This document shows positions 12,701 to 21,762 of a DNA stretch of 64,000 nt, one piece after another. Position numbers and translations under genes: made by a program. The stretch covers positions 62,001 to 126,000 of the forward strand of contig NMRA01000661.1 in assembly GCA_002633005.1 (NCBI GenBank), read 5' to 3'. This DNA is from Phoronis australis (Eukaryota; Phoronida; Phoronidae). The number at the start of each line of letters is the position of its first letter. The first letter of the stretch is position 1. The notes under the pieces were generated by a model that had not been told where the DNA came from, searched no databases, and was given only the letters and a program-made list of their open reading frames with translations.

Positions 12701-15700
12701 GCCTCTGTTCTGGATCTGAAGGGACTGCGGTCATAACCGTAAGGTACGATTCATATTCCTCCGGAGCCAAGTCATGCAGAAATTTTTGGTACATCTTGCC
12801 CTCCAAAACGTTAGCAAGAAGTTCGTGAACTCGAGTGAACCTGCTGTAGAATTTTCCTTTAATGAAGCCCATCGTAGACCTTTCTGCCAAGATACCAATT
12901 TCTGAAAGTAGGAACTCTACGCCACTTCCATTTATCATGGTTCCCACGGCTCCATAAAAAGCCAGCTCCGTATGAAAATTGCCGAGCATTATGAGCAGCT
13001 TATCAAGCACTGGTCTTTCATGTTCTTGTATTGCTTAGGCTTTTAAAGCAAATGCCAAGCCATGTGTGACAACTGCGTAGTCTTGCCCTGTCTCTCTGGC
13101 TACATTCATTTGCGGATCATAGTTTCTTTGACAACATCGTTGTTGGCTGGTGATTTTGAAATGGGTCCATGTAAAAGATCCTTTGAAGAGGCAATGGGTC
13201 CCGTATGTATCTGCTCATAAATGCAGTGGAGTGTTACCTTCCATTAGTTTCAAAAACCAGCAGAGATCCAACAAGTTGAGCTGTATGTTCTTGCAGTTTA
13301 CTTCAGTGCCTCTGAGAAGATTTTCACGTGTTTGGGCAGAGTTTAAGTTGATACTTGAAAAAGTAACATCCTTAAGAAATTTTCTGAAGGGCCGCACTTC
13401 CCACTCTACCCCCACAAGCTGTCGACGATTCCTTCCTTCTCGAAACAACAGTGCAGCAGAAGCGTCTTCCTTTTATTCTTCCACCACATTCTGGTAGCTA
13501 TGACCAACAGTTGCGTGCAGTGTTGACATGCTATCTAATGTTTCGACGTGTGCCTCATTATTATCCCAAACAGAGGCAGTGGCTAGATTTAGAAGGCGTC
13601 GATTACCATCCGGTGCTTCGCTTTCATACGACTCTATGAAATACGCACTCAGTCTCAAGGGTTTTGCTTTCTTTGTAGCCCATGGAATGTCCTGCTCTGT
13701 TAAGAATCTGCAAAGACAGTTTTGAACCTGTCAGAGACGACAGACCGAGTCCCAGGGACGTGTGTTTCCACGGCCTCACATTACCACGGCTAACGTTGTA
13801 AATGGCGGCAGATGCCATTGTGGTCACTTTGCAGTCAATGGATTCTCTCTGAGAGTTTTATGTTGTAATGCCACCGAGAAGTGTTCGGTAGAACAGTTCA
13901 AGTTGCTGCAGTATCTTTGGTGCACATGATTTCAAATTCTGCACTGCTGTTGGAATAGGTGTCTTTGACTTAAGCAGTTGCAAGATTTGAGACCGAAGAT
14001 GAAGAGCAGTCCATCTCAGTTTGTCATTTTGGTAGTTTTCTTCAGTTTCACCTTGCTGCTGAACTAATGCATCTTCTTCTGTTACAGCGGAGCTGAAAAT
14101 AAAGTTGCCTTTCCGTTGATTTGACAATCTCACTTGAATTCTGTGTCCAAATTGGTCTTTGATCTTCTTAAGGAGATTCTGAGTTGTGTATGCTGAGACA
14201 CCCGCTTCTGTCCCACCATTACTTACGTACTCTTTTTTGTACAAATCTAGCAAAGTAGAGAGAAGTATTGAGCCCTTATCATCGTTCTTTGGGAGGGTAC
14301 TGCAACATCTTGTAACAATACAAGCCATTTTACTAGGAGTTGTGTCGTCAACTGACGGTCCATCTCTAGGCCGTTTAACAGCAGTGTAATTTCTGTGGCA
14401 CGATGGGTGATAGTGAAGATATATTTCTGTTTCACTAGCTTCCGCTATTCTTTGCGTAACAAGGGGGTATTTGTCACATTTTAATTTTTTTACGTAGAGT
14501 AGTGACGTTCTTCAGTGTTGACGAAGTGTTTTCGTTGAAAGTTTTTAGCTTACTGTCCTCGCCGGTTGATGTTTGGCAGATGAAGCAGCATACATAACCT
14601 TCGCTGTCAAGAACCTGCAATGAAAAACGTTTATTTGGTTTAAGTTGTCTTGCTTGTTTTCTTTATACATATGCCAGTGTCATTTTGCCCTAAAGAACGA
14701 AACATGGTCTCCCCACTGTTCCCCTGTCGCTACAATCCCCGTTCCTCTGTTCCTCAACCAATATTCCGCTGCCCAATGTTCCTCGTCCCCATGTTACCCC
14801 ATCCCGACGTTACCCTGGTCCTACAGTATCGGTTTACGTTAATTCAACTTCTGCGTTTAAAGGGAGCATTTGCTTACAGAAAAGCAAGTAAAGCAATTTA
14901 TTGATAATTACAGACCAACCCAAGTTGTTTATAGATAAAATCGCATCTTGATAATGTTTATGATTGACCAGAATCCTAGCGCTTTTCAGTCGCAAGATCT
15001 CTAAATCAAGTAATCATTACAAGGAATTAATTTCCCATATACATAAAATGGATGCGGGTGAGGGAACATGGGGGCAGGGGAACATAGGGACATCTGCACT
15101 GGGAAAACAGGATTTGGGGGAGAATAGGGGGTCGGGAGAGGATCGGCGCTAGGAAACATAGGGCCGAGAAAATAACAGTTGCGGAATATTGAGACGAGGT
15201 AACTCAGGGACCGGAAAACATCGATACGGACCCAGCGAAACGACCGTCAAAACGTACAGAGCTTTCATTAAATAGAGAAAACTAAAAGTTCATTACCTGC
15301 TGATCATTTACAGTGAGTGTGCTGCTTGAGGCTTGAAGCGAGTCTTTCAATCCGGGATCCTGTTCATTTGCATCGTCTGAATCCATTATTCAAGGTGGGG
15401 GTTAATTGTCCTAAAGATATTCATAAGAAGTTGGAATTACGCGTAGTGCTGTCAGAAATGTTAAAACATTGCTCAAAATAACGTTTTCATCCCTTTCCCT
15501 ACAGTATTGGCAAATTATTTATGGATTATATAAAACAAGCATTTGTTGATTCGTGTTTCAAATTAACAGAAAGAGGAGTAGTCATAAGCGACAACAACGC
15601 ACAGACCTTGGTTGTATTTACAAGCCAAAATTCCATTACCAGGATGCCGGCAATGAACAGAAAATTTTGCATTAGCTATGCTACAGACATTCAGTCGGTA

Positions 15701-18700
15701 TCATATGCAAAAACCGAAGTCGTGCCAAACATTTCGTCATGTATTTGAATCCGTTGTGCATACGCACGTATCTGAATACATGTAAATAATAGCGACGCGG
15801 AACCTCTAGAATGTAGCGAGGGGGTCAACAACAGTTTTCGAAGGAGAAACAACCGTTTGTCACAAAAGATGGCCATTTTGGTCGTGCTTACCGCGCATGG
15901 TTTCCCCCTTAAGTTACGCACGTTTTGATTAACAACTATTCCTTTTATCTTCACTGTGCATGTCACAGGGCACATGTGAAGGTCGATTTACCAAGAAAAT
16001 AGCGTGGGCCTATGACGGGCTTTCTAATTGTAATCCACCTGTTTGAAATCACGCTAGGCCTACTACTTGGCAGTCAACACTCATGAACAATTATATTGGA
16101 AAACTACTCACCGATAATTGTCAAGAATATCCCGAAACCTCCGTTGATTTCAGCTTTCAACGCCCATGTCAAATAGCTCCGCGTGGTTAAGCACGTGTTC
16201 CACGGAAATGACGGTAGTTGGTGCGCATACATAATGCAGACGGCAGCAACAGACGCCATTTCGATTATTCCTCGTTGTAAGAGTTACATCAAATGAGAAG
16301 TGGATTTAGGTAAAATTCGTCCGAAAACAGGGGAACGCAGTTTAGACTGGTAAAATGGGACGGATTTTAGGTTCTGTTTTTAATTGTGAATTAGAATGTA
16401 TCATGTGGAGTATTCCGTTGTTGTTGCGTAGACTTGTGAAGTCGATCTAACCGATCAGGCGCGATTTTTCATGCCCTGACATAAACTTGCAGACAAAAAT
16501 CTCTCACCTTATGTAAAAAGTTCTTGGTTCCTCAACTTGGTGCTTATTCAGCGTAAATGGGCTTATAATGAATTTTGTTTCTACTCCTGCCGTCTTGCTG
16601 TTGCACCATGTACAGTGATGCTGAACATCGTGCAATTGGTTATCAAACAGTTACCTGATGGGTTGATCTATCTCAACTCGGGTATTTGGACGTGACTGGC
16701 GGGGCTAACCCACCATTAGATTTGTCTGGCAGTGCCTATTCGTGATACCTGGGGCTACGGTGAATATTTTACAACTGGTTTCGTGCGGTTACCTCTTGGA
16801 TTGATCCAGCTCAATTTTAGCCCTTTTTGATAATCGTCTGGCAAGGGCACCCCACCGCAGAAATTGTCTGGTATCTAACATTTGTGCCATGTTCAATAAC
16901 GTAGAAAATATATCTGAAACTAAATAAGGCGATCCAGATCCTCCCAAGGATACTATTGTTTCGTGAAATGAAGAATATAAATCGGTAAATAAAACAACAA
17001 GAATGGATCAACTGAAATTTGAAATTTTCGGAGGTAACAACTTCCTTTATCAACAAAAACAGATAAAGGAAGTTGTTACCTCCGAAAATTTCAAATTTCA
17101 GTTGATCCATTCTTGTTGCCATGTTCAGTAATGCTGAACATAGTGCAATTGGTTTCAAACGATTACCTGATGGGTTGATCTAGCTCAATTCTGGTATTTG
17201 GGCGTGTCTGGCGGGGGGAAACCCTCCTCTAGATTTGTCTGGCAGCATTCATTCGTGATACCTTAGCTTACGGTGAATATTTTGCGACTGGTTTCAAGCG
17301 GTTACCTCTTGGATTGATCTAGCTCAAATTTTGTACCCTGTATATGTTCGTCTGGCGGGTAGTCCCCACCACTGAAATCTGGCAGTGTCCAATTTTGGTA
17401 CAGTGGATTACGTAGTAGGTATCCAAGGCAGTTTGAAGTAGTTACCAGAAAAGTTGATCTAGGTCAATTTTTGAGTGTCATTCTCTTGACTCCCCTCGCC
17501 ACACCCACCAGAGCGAACCTGCCAGACGGCCACTTCCAAGCATCAGGATACCCATAGAGAACTGTGGCACCAAAGAAAATTGGTTACCTTGTCATGCCCA
17601 AAAAAGCTCTGGGGTCCCTGCCTAATATGACAGAGAAAATTTAGCAAGCCTATAATTTTCAGTATTGTCAGACACAATTTCACTGAAAATCATAATATCA
17701 TACGGCTACTCCACTACACGAAGTCCCGGCTTCCGATAACGTGAAGTCGTTGCAGGGATTCCATGCATACTTGTCTGAACCACCGGTTATGTCTTTGAAC
17801 CTGGAACATATAGGAGACAGGACATTCTTAGAACTCATAAGTCGAGCGCATTCAGTTGCAACAAAAGTTTTAAGACGGCCTACCCACCAAATTAAGGTAA
17901 TATGTCGAACATAAATGTCACGACTGTGTAGCTAACTTGTCTACAAAACCATGGATTTTAAGTCAGAAAAATATATTTTCTGAGAAGTAGAAAGCATATA
18001 GATACGAGTTTGATTTGTCATTATTTCTTTATCATCATCAATTAATTGGGTCGCCTAACCGTTTTTCTTTTTAGTAATAGTTAGCATTAACAAAATGTAA
18101 AGCAACGATATTCACAAAACAATCACGTTTTAAGGTAAAATTTAAAAAGACTGTGAGAGTTTCCTAAAATATCATTTCGCACACGCCAAAACGCGAATCA
18201 TGTGGTTAAAAAGACCGGGAAAATAAGGCATTGGAGAGGCCCATTGGGCATTAATGCGCGTTACACGGGAATACAAAACTATTTACCGAATTTCTTGAAA
18301 ATTCGCCAAGGAAATCCAATTATTAAGAAGCATATCTAAAATGCCATTAGGAGGCACGGTGGTAGCCAAAACGGGTGCACCTAAAAGCAATTTGATGTAT
18401 CGGCCTATGCAGAGACATTACCTGGGCTTATATGCGAAATTTAGGCGCAAGCAACAATAAAAAGCGGCAAAGAAATGCATGGATGCAGATATACGCCAAT
18501 GGTCCTAAGGCGCGGCAAAGAGAATCCTGCACGAGTCTCAGGTTTATGACATGGGCATAAAACCGAGACGAGTGTAGAAACGATTTTTTTTGCTGAAAAA
18601 CTCGACTTTCCCAAAATTTTCAACCACACGACGCAACTTTTGTAAAAACACGCTTGTGCAATGTAAAGTAATTCAGTTACTTTTTGTTATTAGTTTTATT

Positions 18701-19689
18701 TTAGGCTTAACAGTTGTAAATTGCATTTAGTTTTCGTAGCAAATATTCAAGTTAGACTCTACTAAATAGACTTCGAAGTTGTAATATTGAAACTTAAAAA
18801 TATCTATAAATAACAATCAGCAACGCTTCCTCGCGCGTGAGCACTGAATTGGCCTTCACACGTAGGCTTACAGCACAGCCGGCTAGACAGTCTCGCCGCG
18901 TTTTTTGAGTTGGGGCTCGTATCCGTTTAAATGAAAGTGGATATGGAATTCACCGACGATGATGATCTGTTTAAGAAGTACGTACTCCTTCCGACTGGCG
19001 CGCGTTTGGTTGTTTTAGTGTTTTGCAGACGATAAAATGTAAGGCATATGGATTTTTACTTTGCACTACTTTGTGATTTCCCCAGGTAGGCCTAATACCA
19101 AAAAATACGTACTCGGTACTGTTATTAACCAGTCGTGTCGTAACACATTCCAGGTCATGAGAGAAAGTATAATCTCACTGCCGCGTATGATGGCCGCGCT
19201 TTTGTTGATTGTGAGTGCTATAGGCCTACCCATCAGGCTAGTCAACTCTTGCCGACGACTCACAGTCAGGAACTTGTCGGTTTGCGGCGAAGCCGACTGC
19301 GCGTTATAGTCTGGAACGATGTTACGAGTCTATTTCGGCCGCCAACAACGTTATGTACATTGTAAATGTACGAGCTACAGTACCGATACCACATGTATGG
19401 GCTTATATGATAAAACTGCTTCTTCGAAATACTGCCAACTCAAGCCGATTGTCTACGTTGCGTCGGTCACTGTATCTCTTGCAGGTTTGTAAAAGCTTGA
19501 TCAGTAACTATACCTTGGGGTGTTGTCGGTCTTAGCTAAAGGACTCAGATCTATAATTTTCCCGTCCTTCGTGCGGCACTTGCAACTAGACTCTTTCGTG
19601 CAATCAATTGACTGTTTGCTGTGAGCAAAACGTAATCCCGTAATCACCAGAACTAAGCAGGGCACTAACTCCGTGTTTAACCGCATCAT
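659..19689 (-). CDS. M6PR-like: Cation-dependent mannose-6-phosphate receptor-like membrane protein (7 coding exons)
   Basis: Spliced from 19514-19689, 17704-17800, 6505-6644, 5898-5985, 5241-5347, 2638-2764 and 659-718; every junction has GT/AG ends and matching phase, giving 264 residues. Order: signal peptide (about 1-22), Cys-rich MRH lectin-like lumenal domain (about 30-205), Gly/Pro linker, one membrane span beginning LSAGSVLVI, and a short cytosolic tail. The span and tail follow human M6PR closely (LSxGSxL, VYxVGGxL, FWxxL, DGxxF). Family members carry lysosomal enzymes from Golgi to endosome. The tail keeps the Phe-Trp pair known to steer human M6PR away from lysosomes but lacks its C-terminal acidic-dileucine signal. 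Of the Q-R-E-Y sugar-binding set, Q and Y can be placed but R and E cannot, so mannose-6-phosphate binding is doubtful. An Atg27-like MRH protein is the alternative label. Intron 2 is about 11 kb and contains a nested mobile gene. Confidence 0.88.
1605..1690 (-). repeat. tRNA-like SINE fragment, family A copy 1
   Basis: Shares GATCGGxCTCAAAAxCTGAAGTG and the following CCAGCC stretch with 8441-8560. On the minus strand the shared block reads like a tRNA B box (TTTTGAGCCCGAT). Two diverged copies plus a B-box-like core suggest a SINE. Confidence 0.45.
2638..2764 (-). CDS. M6PR-like: M6PR-like exon 6: membrane span and FW sorting motif
   Basis: Acceptor cttacag, then FFSLLFVYLVGGILF completes the membrane span, followed by basic KLVRNAQGLEMIPNEQFW. 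FW corresponds to the endosomal-sorting Phe-Trp of the human tail. Donor ATAAAG|gtacaa, phase 0. Confidence 0.9.
2765..5240. other. Intron 6 of M6PR-like (also 719-2637, intron 7-side intron)
   Basis: No further coding signal seen in either intron. This one carries an hAT-like element at 3668-4897; 719-2637 carries a SINE fragment and no other recognised feature. Confidence 0.6.
3668..4897. mobile_element. hAT-like nonautonomous element with GGCGGATC ends
   Basis: Left end cccaggggcggatctaag and right end ctaaatccgccactggg are inverted copies. No transposase frame between them. The internal text after the left end (tttttagtttggg...) recurs at 27667-27810 and 61946-62078, so this is a family. 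A 16-base direct repeat, gatgacctagtttacg, sits at 4822 and 4851 inside it. Confidence 0.55.
5241..5347 (-). CDS. M6PR-like: M6PR-like exon 5: last MRH cysteines, Gly/Pro linker, start of membrane span
   Basis: Acceptor ctgtttcag, then YMTLKSKHCCP, a PTPTPGGGGG linker and LSAGSVLVI, which opens the membrane span as in human M6PR (LSVGSILLV). Donor ATAAT|gtaagtgc leaves phase 2. The internal ...cctag at 5314 is a decoy acceptor that would break the frame. Confidence 0.87.
5348..5897. other. M6PR-like intron 4, no other feature seen
   Basis: About 550 bases without a recognisable gene or repeat. Confidence 0.5.
5898..5985 (-). CDS. M6PR-like: M6PR-like exon 4: VALDCD strand
   Basis: Acceptor caccag, then ASYVALDCDQTDEGSLTAKG, matching the conserved late MRH Cys strand (human VVMISC). 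The Cys-Gly-Lys-Glu loop that carries the sugar-contacting Glu in human M6PR is missing before it. Donor TAC|gtaagc, phase 0. Confidence 0.87.
6505..6644 (-). CDS. M6PR-like: M6PR-like exon 3: ACQTHYD segment
   Basis: Acceptor tttacag, then ACQTHYDIPGSLPSYFSLG and a strand ending LELQYTG. The Gln after Cys fits the Q of the lectin site. Donor ACCAG|gtaatg leaves phase 2. Confidence 0.87.
6845..7474 (+). pseudogene. 3' fragment of a CR1-like non-LTR retrotransposon reverse transcriptase ORF
   Basis: From about 6957 the frame encodes the C-terminal tail typical of CR1/Jockey-type elements: AYKTMVRPTLEYASTVWDPY, and near the end TRRSS...NYRKKTFFPRTVAAWNTLP. An extra A in the run at 7083-7088 shifts the frame; the neighbouring frame restores DIAAIEKVQRRAARWVT before the frames rejoin. 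The catalytic palm is absent, so the copy is 5'-truncated and dead. It lies in intron 2 of the M6PR-like gene, opposite strand. Confidence 0.8.
8441..8560 (-). repeat. tRNA-like SINE fragment, family A copy 2
   Basis: Diverged copy of 1560-1690 in the same orientation. The minus strand holds GGTTTTGAGTCCGATCT, close to a tRNA B box. Confidence 0.45.
8588..8777. repeat. 95-bp tandem duplication
   Basis: Two units, 8588-8682 and 8683-8777, both running from the cagacctcaaaa block to cttcgcagcagcacagtt, with about 10 differences. Confidence 0.85.
10034..10402 (-). pseudogene. HAFTGCD-family last exon, intact, acidic tail
   Basis: Acceptor cctttcag then ENPLANIKRIDCALLPPC, GWHATGTDALLPIWF and a Ser/Asp/Glu-rich end, TAA at 10034. 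122 codons without damage. Confidence 0.8.
10502..10706 (-). pseudogene. HAFTGCD-family exon 3, intact
   Basis: Acceptor atttttcag; the A completes an Arg codon so the motif continues FYRKDK, the usual FYRKGK of the family. 68 open codons ending KVAE|gtatg, phase 0. Not visible to a simple ATG-based ORF scan. Confidence 0.78.
10873..14614 (-). pseudogene. HAFTGCD-family large exon, multiply broken
   Basis: Acceptor cattgcag then VLDSEGYVCCFICQ; donor TTTTATAG|gtatgt directly after the HAFTGCDYTSAFY motif. The last segment (10873-11660) is open for over 260 residues. The rest is recovered only by moving between frames. Confidence 0.78.
14700..15245. mobile_element. Foldback-type element with inverted minisatellite arms
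   Basis: Left arm 14705-14840 and right arm 15055-15245 are inverted copies made of diverged units of about 11 bp (core atgttccccNtccc). A clear matched block is ctcaaccaatattccgc (left, 14753) against gcggaatattgagacgag (right, 15181). It occupies intron 1 of the decayed HAFTGCD gene. Confidence 0.6.
15297..15386 (-). pseudogene. HAFTGCD-family exon 1
   Basis: ATG at 15386, 30 codons rich in Asp, Ser and Gln, donor CAGCAG|gtaatg, phase 0. Intact. Confidence 0.75.
15387..16590. other. 5' flank of the HAFTGCD unit, no gene recognised
   Basis: No frame with recognisable content. 16180-16270 is locally GC-richer and could hold the unit's promoter; this is inference only. Confidence 0.35.
16600..17500. 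repeat. Tandem array of about 138-bp units, interrupted by a foldback element
   Basis: The block ggttacctNNtggattgatctagctcaa starts near 16651, 16789, 17162, 17300 and 17439. Spacing is 138-139 bp except across the insertion at about 16899-17117. Other shared unit text includes gtctggcgggg and atttgtctggcag. Confidence 0.75.
16899..17117. mobile_element. Palindromic foldback element, copy 1 (right arm truncated)
   Basis: Left arm from about 16899, turn at about 17052-17063 (caacaaaaacag), right arm 17064-17117. The inner 54 bp of the two arms are perfect or near-perfect inverted copies. Flanked by ccatgttcaataa and ccatgttcagtaa from the surrounding array. Confidence 0.8.
17704..17800 (-). 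CDS. M6PR-like: M6PR-like exon 2: YAWNPC segment
   Basis: Acceptor ttccag at 17801-17803, then FKDITGGSDKYAWNPC. The aromatic-x-x-x-Cys pattern is the MRH core strand. It ends GTAGCC|gtatga in phase 0 before the 11-kb intron. Too short for an ORF scan; found by phase and family pattern. Confidence 0.85.
18516..19083 (+). repeat. Dispersed promoter-plus-start module, copy 1
   Basis: Diverged copy of 53485-54110. It contains TATAAATAA (18805-18813), a GC-rich start region, and 126 bases after the TATA an ATG (18931) opening MKVDMEFTDDDDLFKK, followed by a donor-like AAGAA|gtacgt. Likely the 5' end of an autonomous element. Confidence 0.6.
19514..19689 (-). CDS. M6PR-like: M6PR-like exon 1: signal peptide and first MRH cysteines
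   Basis: Starts at tandem ATGs (19689 and 19686). A hydrophobic stretch (LVPCLVLVITGL) is followed by the Cys cluster DCTKESSCKC and the typical DGKIIDLSPL strand. It ends CCAAG|gtatag, leaving two bases (AG) that pair with the G opening exon 2. Confidence 0.88.
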
Positions 19690-20280
19690 AACATGCTTCT
19701 CTTGTCATTCGATACAAGAAGTTTGGTTGCAAATTGTAAGATATCACCCGATGCAGAACTTTAGACTTGTCAATTACAGGAGTGTTTTTGACCTGGATCC
19801 AATGATATTTATTTCCCTGTATTGACGTTATCTTATTTATAGGTCATCACATGATTCAGAAAAATCCATGTTAAGTATTGAATGTAGGGTGAGAGTGACA
19901 AAAAGATACTAGTGATAGACACTGGCGTAACTAGAAGTATTCGACGATCAACGGGGGGGGGAGCCTGATCCATTAGGAGAAATAATAACGTGCGCGCCGG
20001 AACACGAGTCGTCATCACGCAGATCACCAAATGTCTTCAAACGATTCGCCCCCGGTTTTATATCAATCACTGGTAGTAGCTTCATCTAGTACTTTTGTTC
20101 GAGAGCAATTTTTTGGACGGACACTCAGATTTAAATCTAGCACAAGTTACAAATTATGGGTACTGCGGATTTTGATGGTTCAAAAACGAATTACGGATTT
20201 ACAATACAGACAAATTCACCCAACGATAACACAAAAATATAGGTAGAAATAAGGTCAGTTATGAGCCAGTAAAAGTGATC

Positions 20281-20708
20281 GGTTGCATGAAACTGTTCAG
20301 TCCCAAATAGGGACTCAACCAATTTCTCTAAATCTACTGCGTATTTGTGAAAACACCGATTGTCCTTCCTTATGCTGTTTTAGTTTCATAACGAAGTCAA
20401 CTTTTGGCTTTGATACAAATCGAGAGTGAACTTGACGTTGAATTCTCATTATCGAAAATAAATAGAAATCTTTTCATGCAACGCCCCTAATTTAGGGACT
20501 AAGTCCCTATTTATTTTCATTGAATTCAGGGCTCAGATTTTTGTTATATTGTTAGAAAATATCAATTAGTTAAACAGGAACTCATAATAAAGCTGAATTG
20601 ACATAAAAAAATTAAAAAGTTTACGTCTGTCAGTAAAGAAAGGCATAAATAGGCAAAAGATTTAGGGAACTTAGTCGAGTCCCTATTTTGGACTGTTTCA
20701 TGCAACGC
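20281..20708. mobile_element. MITE with GTTGCATGAAAC inverted ends
   Basis: Left end cggttgcatgaaactgttca then gtcccaaatagggactc; right end gagtccctattttggac then gtttcatgcaacg. The ends are inverted copies of about 38 bp. The same text recurs inside at 20475-20520. A solo end lies at 56120-56150. Confidence 0.65.
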
Positions 20709-21514
20709 GACACAGGAGACTAAGCATTGTTGGTTCAGCCATATCGATATTCGTTTACTTTCGCAAAGTTGGAAAGTTTATTCAAAACCAAGGGATAAGG
20801 AAATGCCTCTTTTCTTAATTACAGTCTCCCAGAATCAAGATATTAAACTGTGACTAGTTTCACATTAATATCTAAAGTCTTTCAAGACCGATGTGAAAAA
20901 TTCCACGCCATTAGATAACGATGTCCGTCGCCAAAATTCGGGCGCTGATGACAAAGTAGTTACTTTGGACCTTGTTAAAAAGTTTTTTTTGTGGCGGCAA
21001 TTGACGCGGGGCAAGGATTAAAACAGCTAAAAATCGTTTTTTTATGCCATTCCAAAACACAAAGTCGGTTGAAGTTTATTTCAAGTCAAAAAAGTAAATG
21101 CTACCAAAAAATGGGCGTGTCGTTCACTCAAAAGATTTCGAAACCCTATACTTTTATGCGCATAAACTATTGTTGCCAGTTTAAGTTGAGTTGGTTACCT
21201 AAAGCTTAAACCCCTGACGGGCAGGTACATGGATTTGTGTTCGCTGAACACCTTGTACCGACGTCATGACATAGCAGTGCTATTTGTAACATGTGATTGT
21301 GTACAAGACTCGACTGGTACACCAGGGTAGACTTCAGTAACGCTAGTACCTCGTTAAAACAAGACTACGGGAGATTATGCGAGATCTTGTCGTGTATTTT
21401 AAATGCGAATTAACACGCGATTTTGGCCAGATTTTTCTACGCCAGCTCAAAACCATAACTGAAAATCAATAATTTGCAGTATAACTTTATTTATTGGCAA
21501 GGCAGTGCCTAAAT

Positions 21515-21762
21515 AGTGAATATAAATCGGTAAATAAAACAACAAGAATGGATCAACTGAATTTTGAAATTTTCGGATGTAACAACTTCCTTTATCAACA
21601 AAAACAGAAATAAAGGAAGTTGTTACATCCGAAAATTTCAAATTTCAGTTGATCCATTCTTGTTGTTTTATTTACCGATTTATATTCTTCATTTCATGAA
21701 ACAATAGTATCCTTGGGAGGATCTGGATCGCCTTATTTAGTTTCAGATATATTTTCTACATT
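21515..21762. mobile_element. Palindromic foldback element, copy 2 (left arm truncated)
   Basis: Same family as 16899-17117. Here the right arm is long (to about 21762) and the left arm starts only at 21515. The long right arm is the inverted complement of the long left arm of copy 1. Confidence 0.82.

Larger units (their letters stand above)
10034..15386 (-). pseudogene. Decayed spliced gene of an uncharacterised multi-copy 'HAFTGCD' family
   Basis: Exons 15297-15386, 10873-14614, 10502-10706 and 10034-10402 join with GT/AG ends in phase. I recognise the family only as large, multi-copy, uncharacterised invertebrate proteins; no enzymatic role is known to me. Visible in order: acidic N-terminus (MDSDDANEQD), a CFIC...HPSCHRNYT zinc-like motif, RPWKHTSLGLGLSSLTGSK, LATASVWDNNEAHVETLD, LNRPNYARWG, LEQSVNRDA, GTDILVILV, GYHAFTGCDYTSAFYR, LPPCLRSLQMQIRRTQY, and a Ser/Asp/Glu tail. 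The large exon is broken by at least eight frameshifts or stops, for example a poly-A slip near 14480, a stop near 13858, an in-frame TAA at 13473, and breaks near 13215, 12681, 12185, 11879 and 11673. Introns show it is not a processed copy. It lies in intron 2 of the M6PR-like gene, same strand. Confidence 0.8.
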
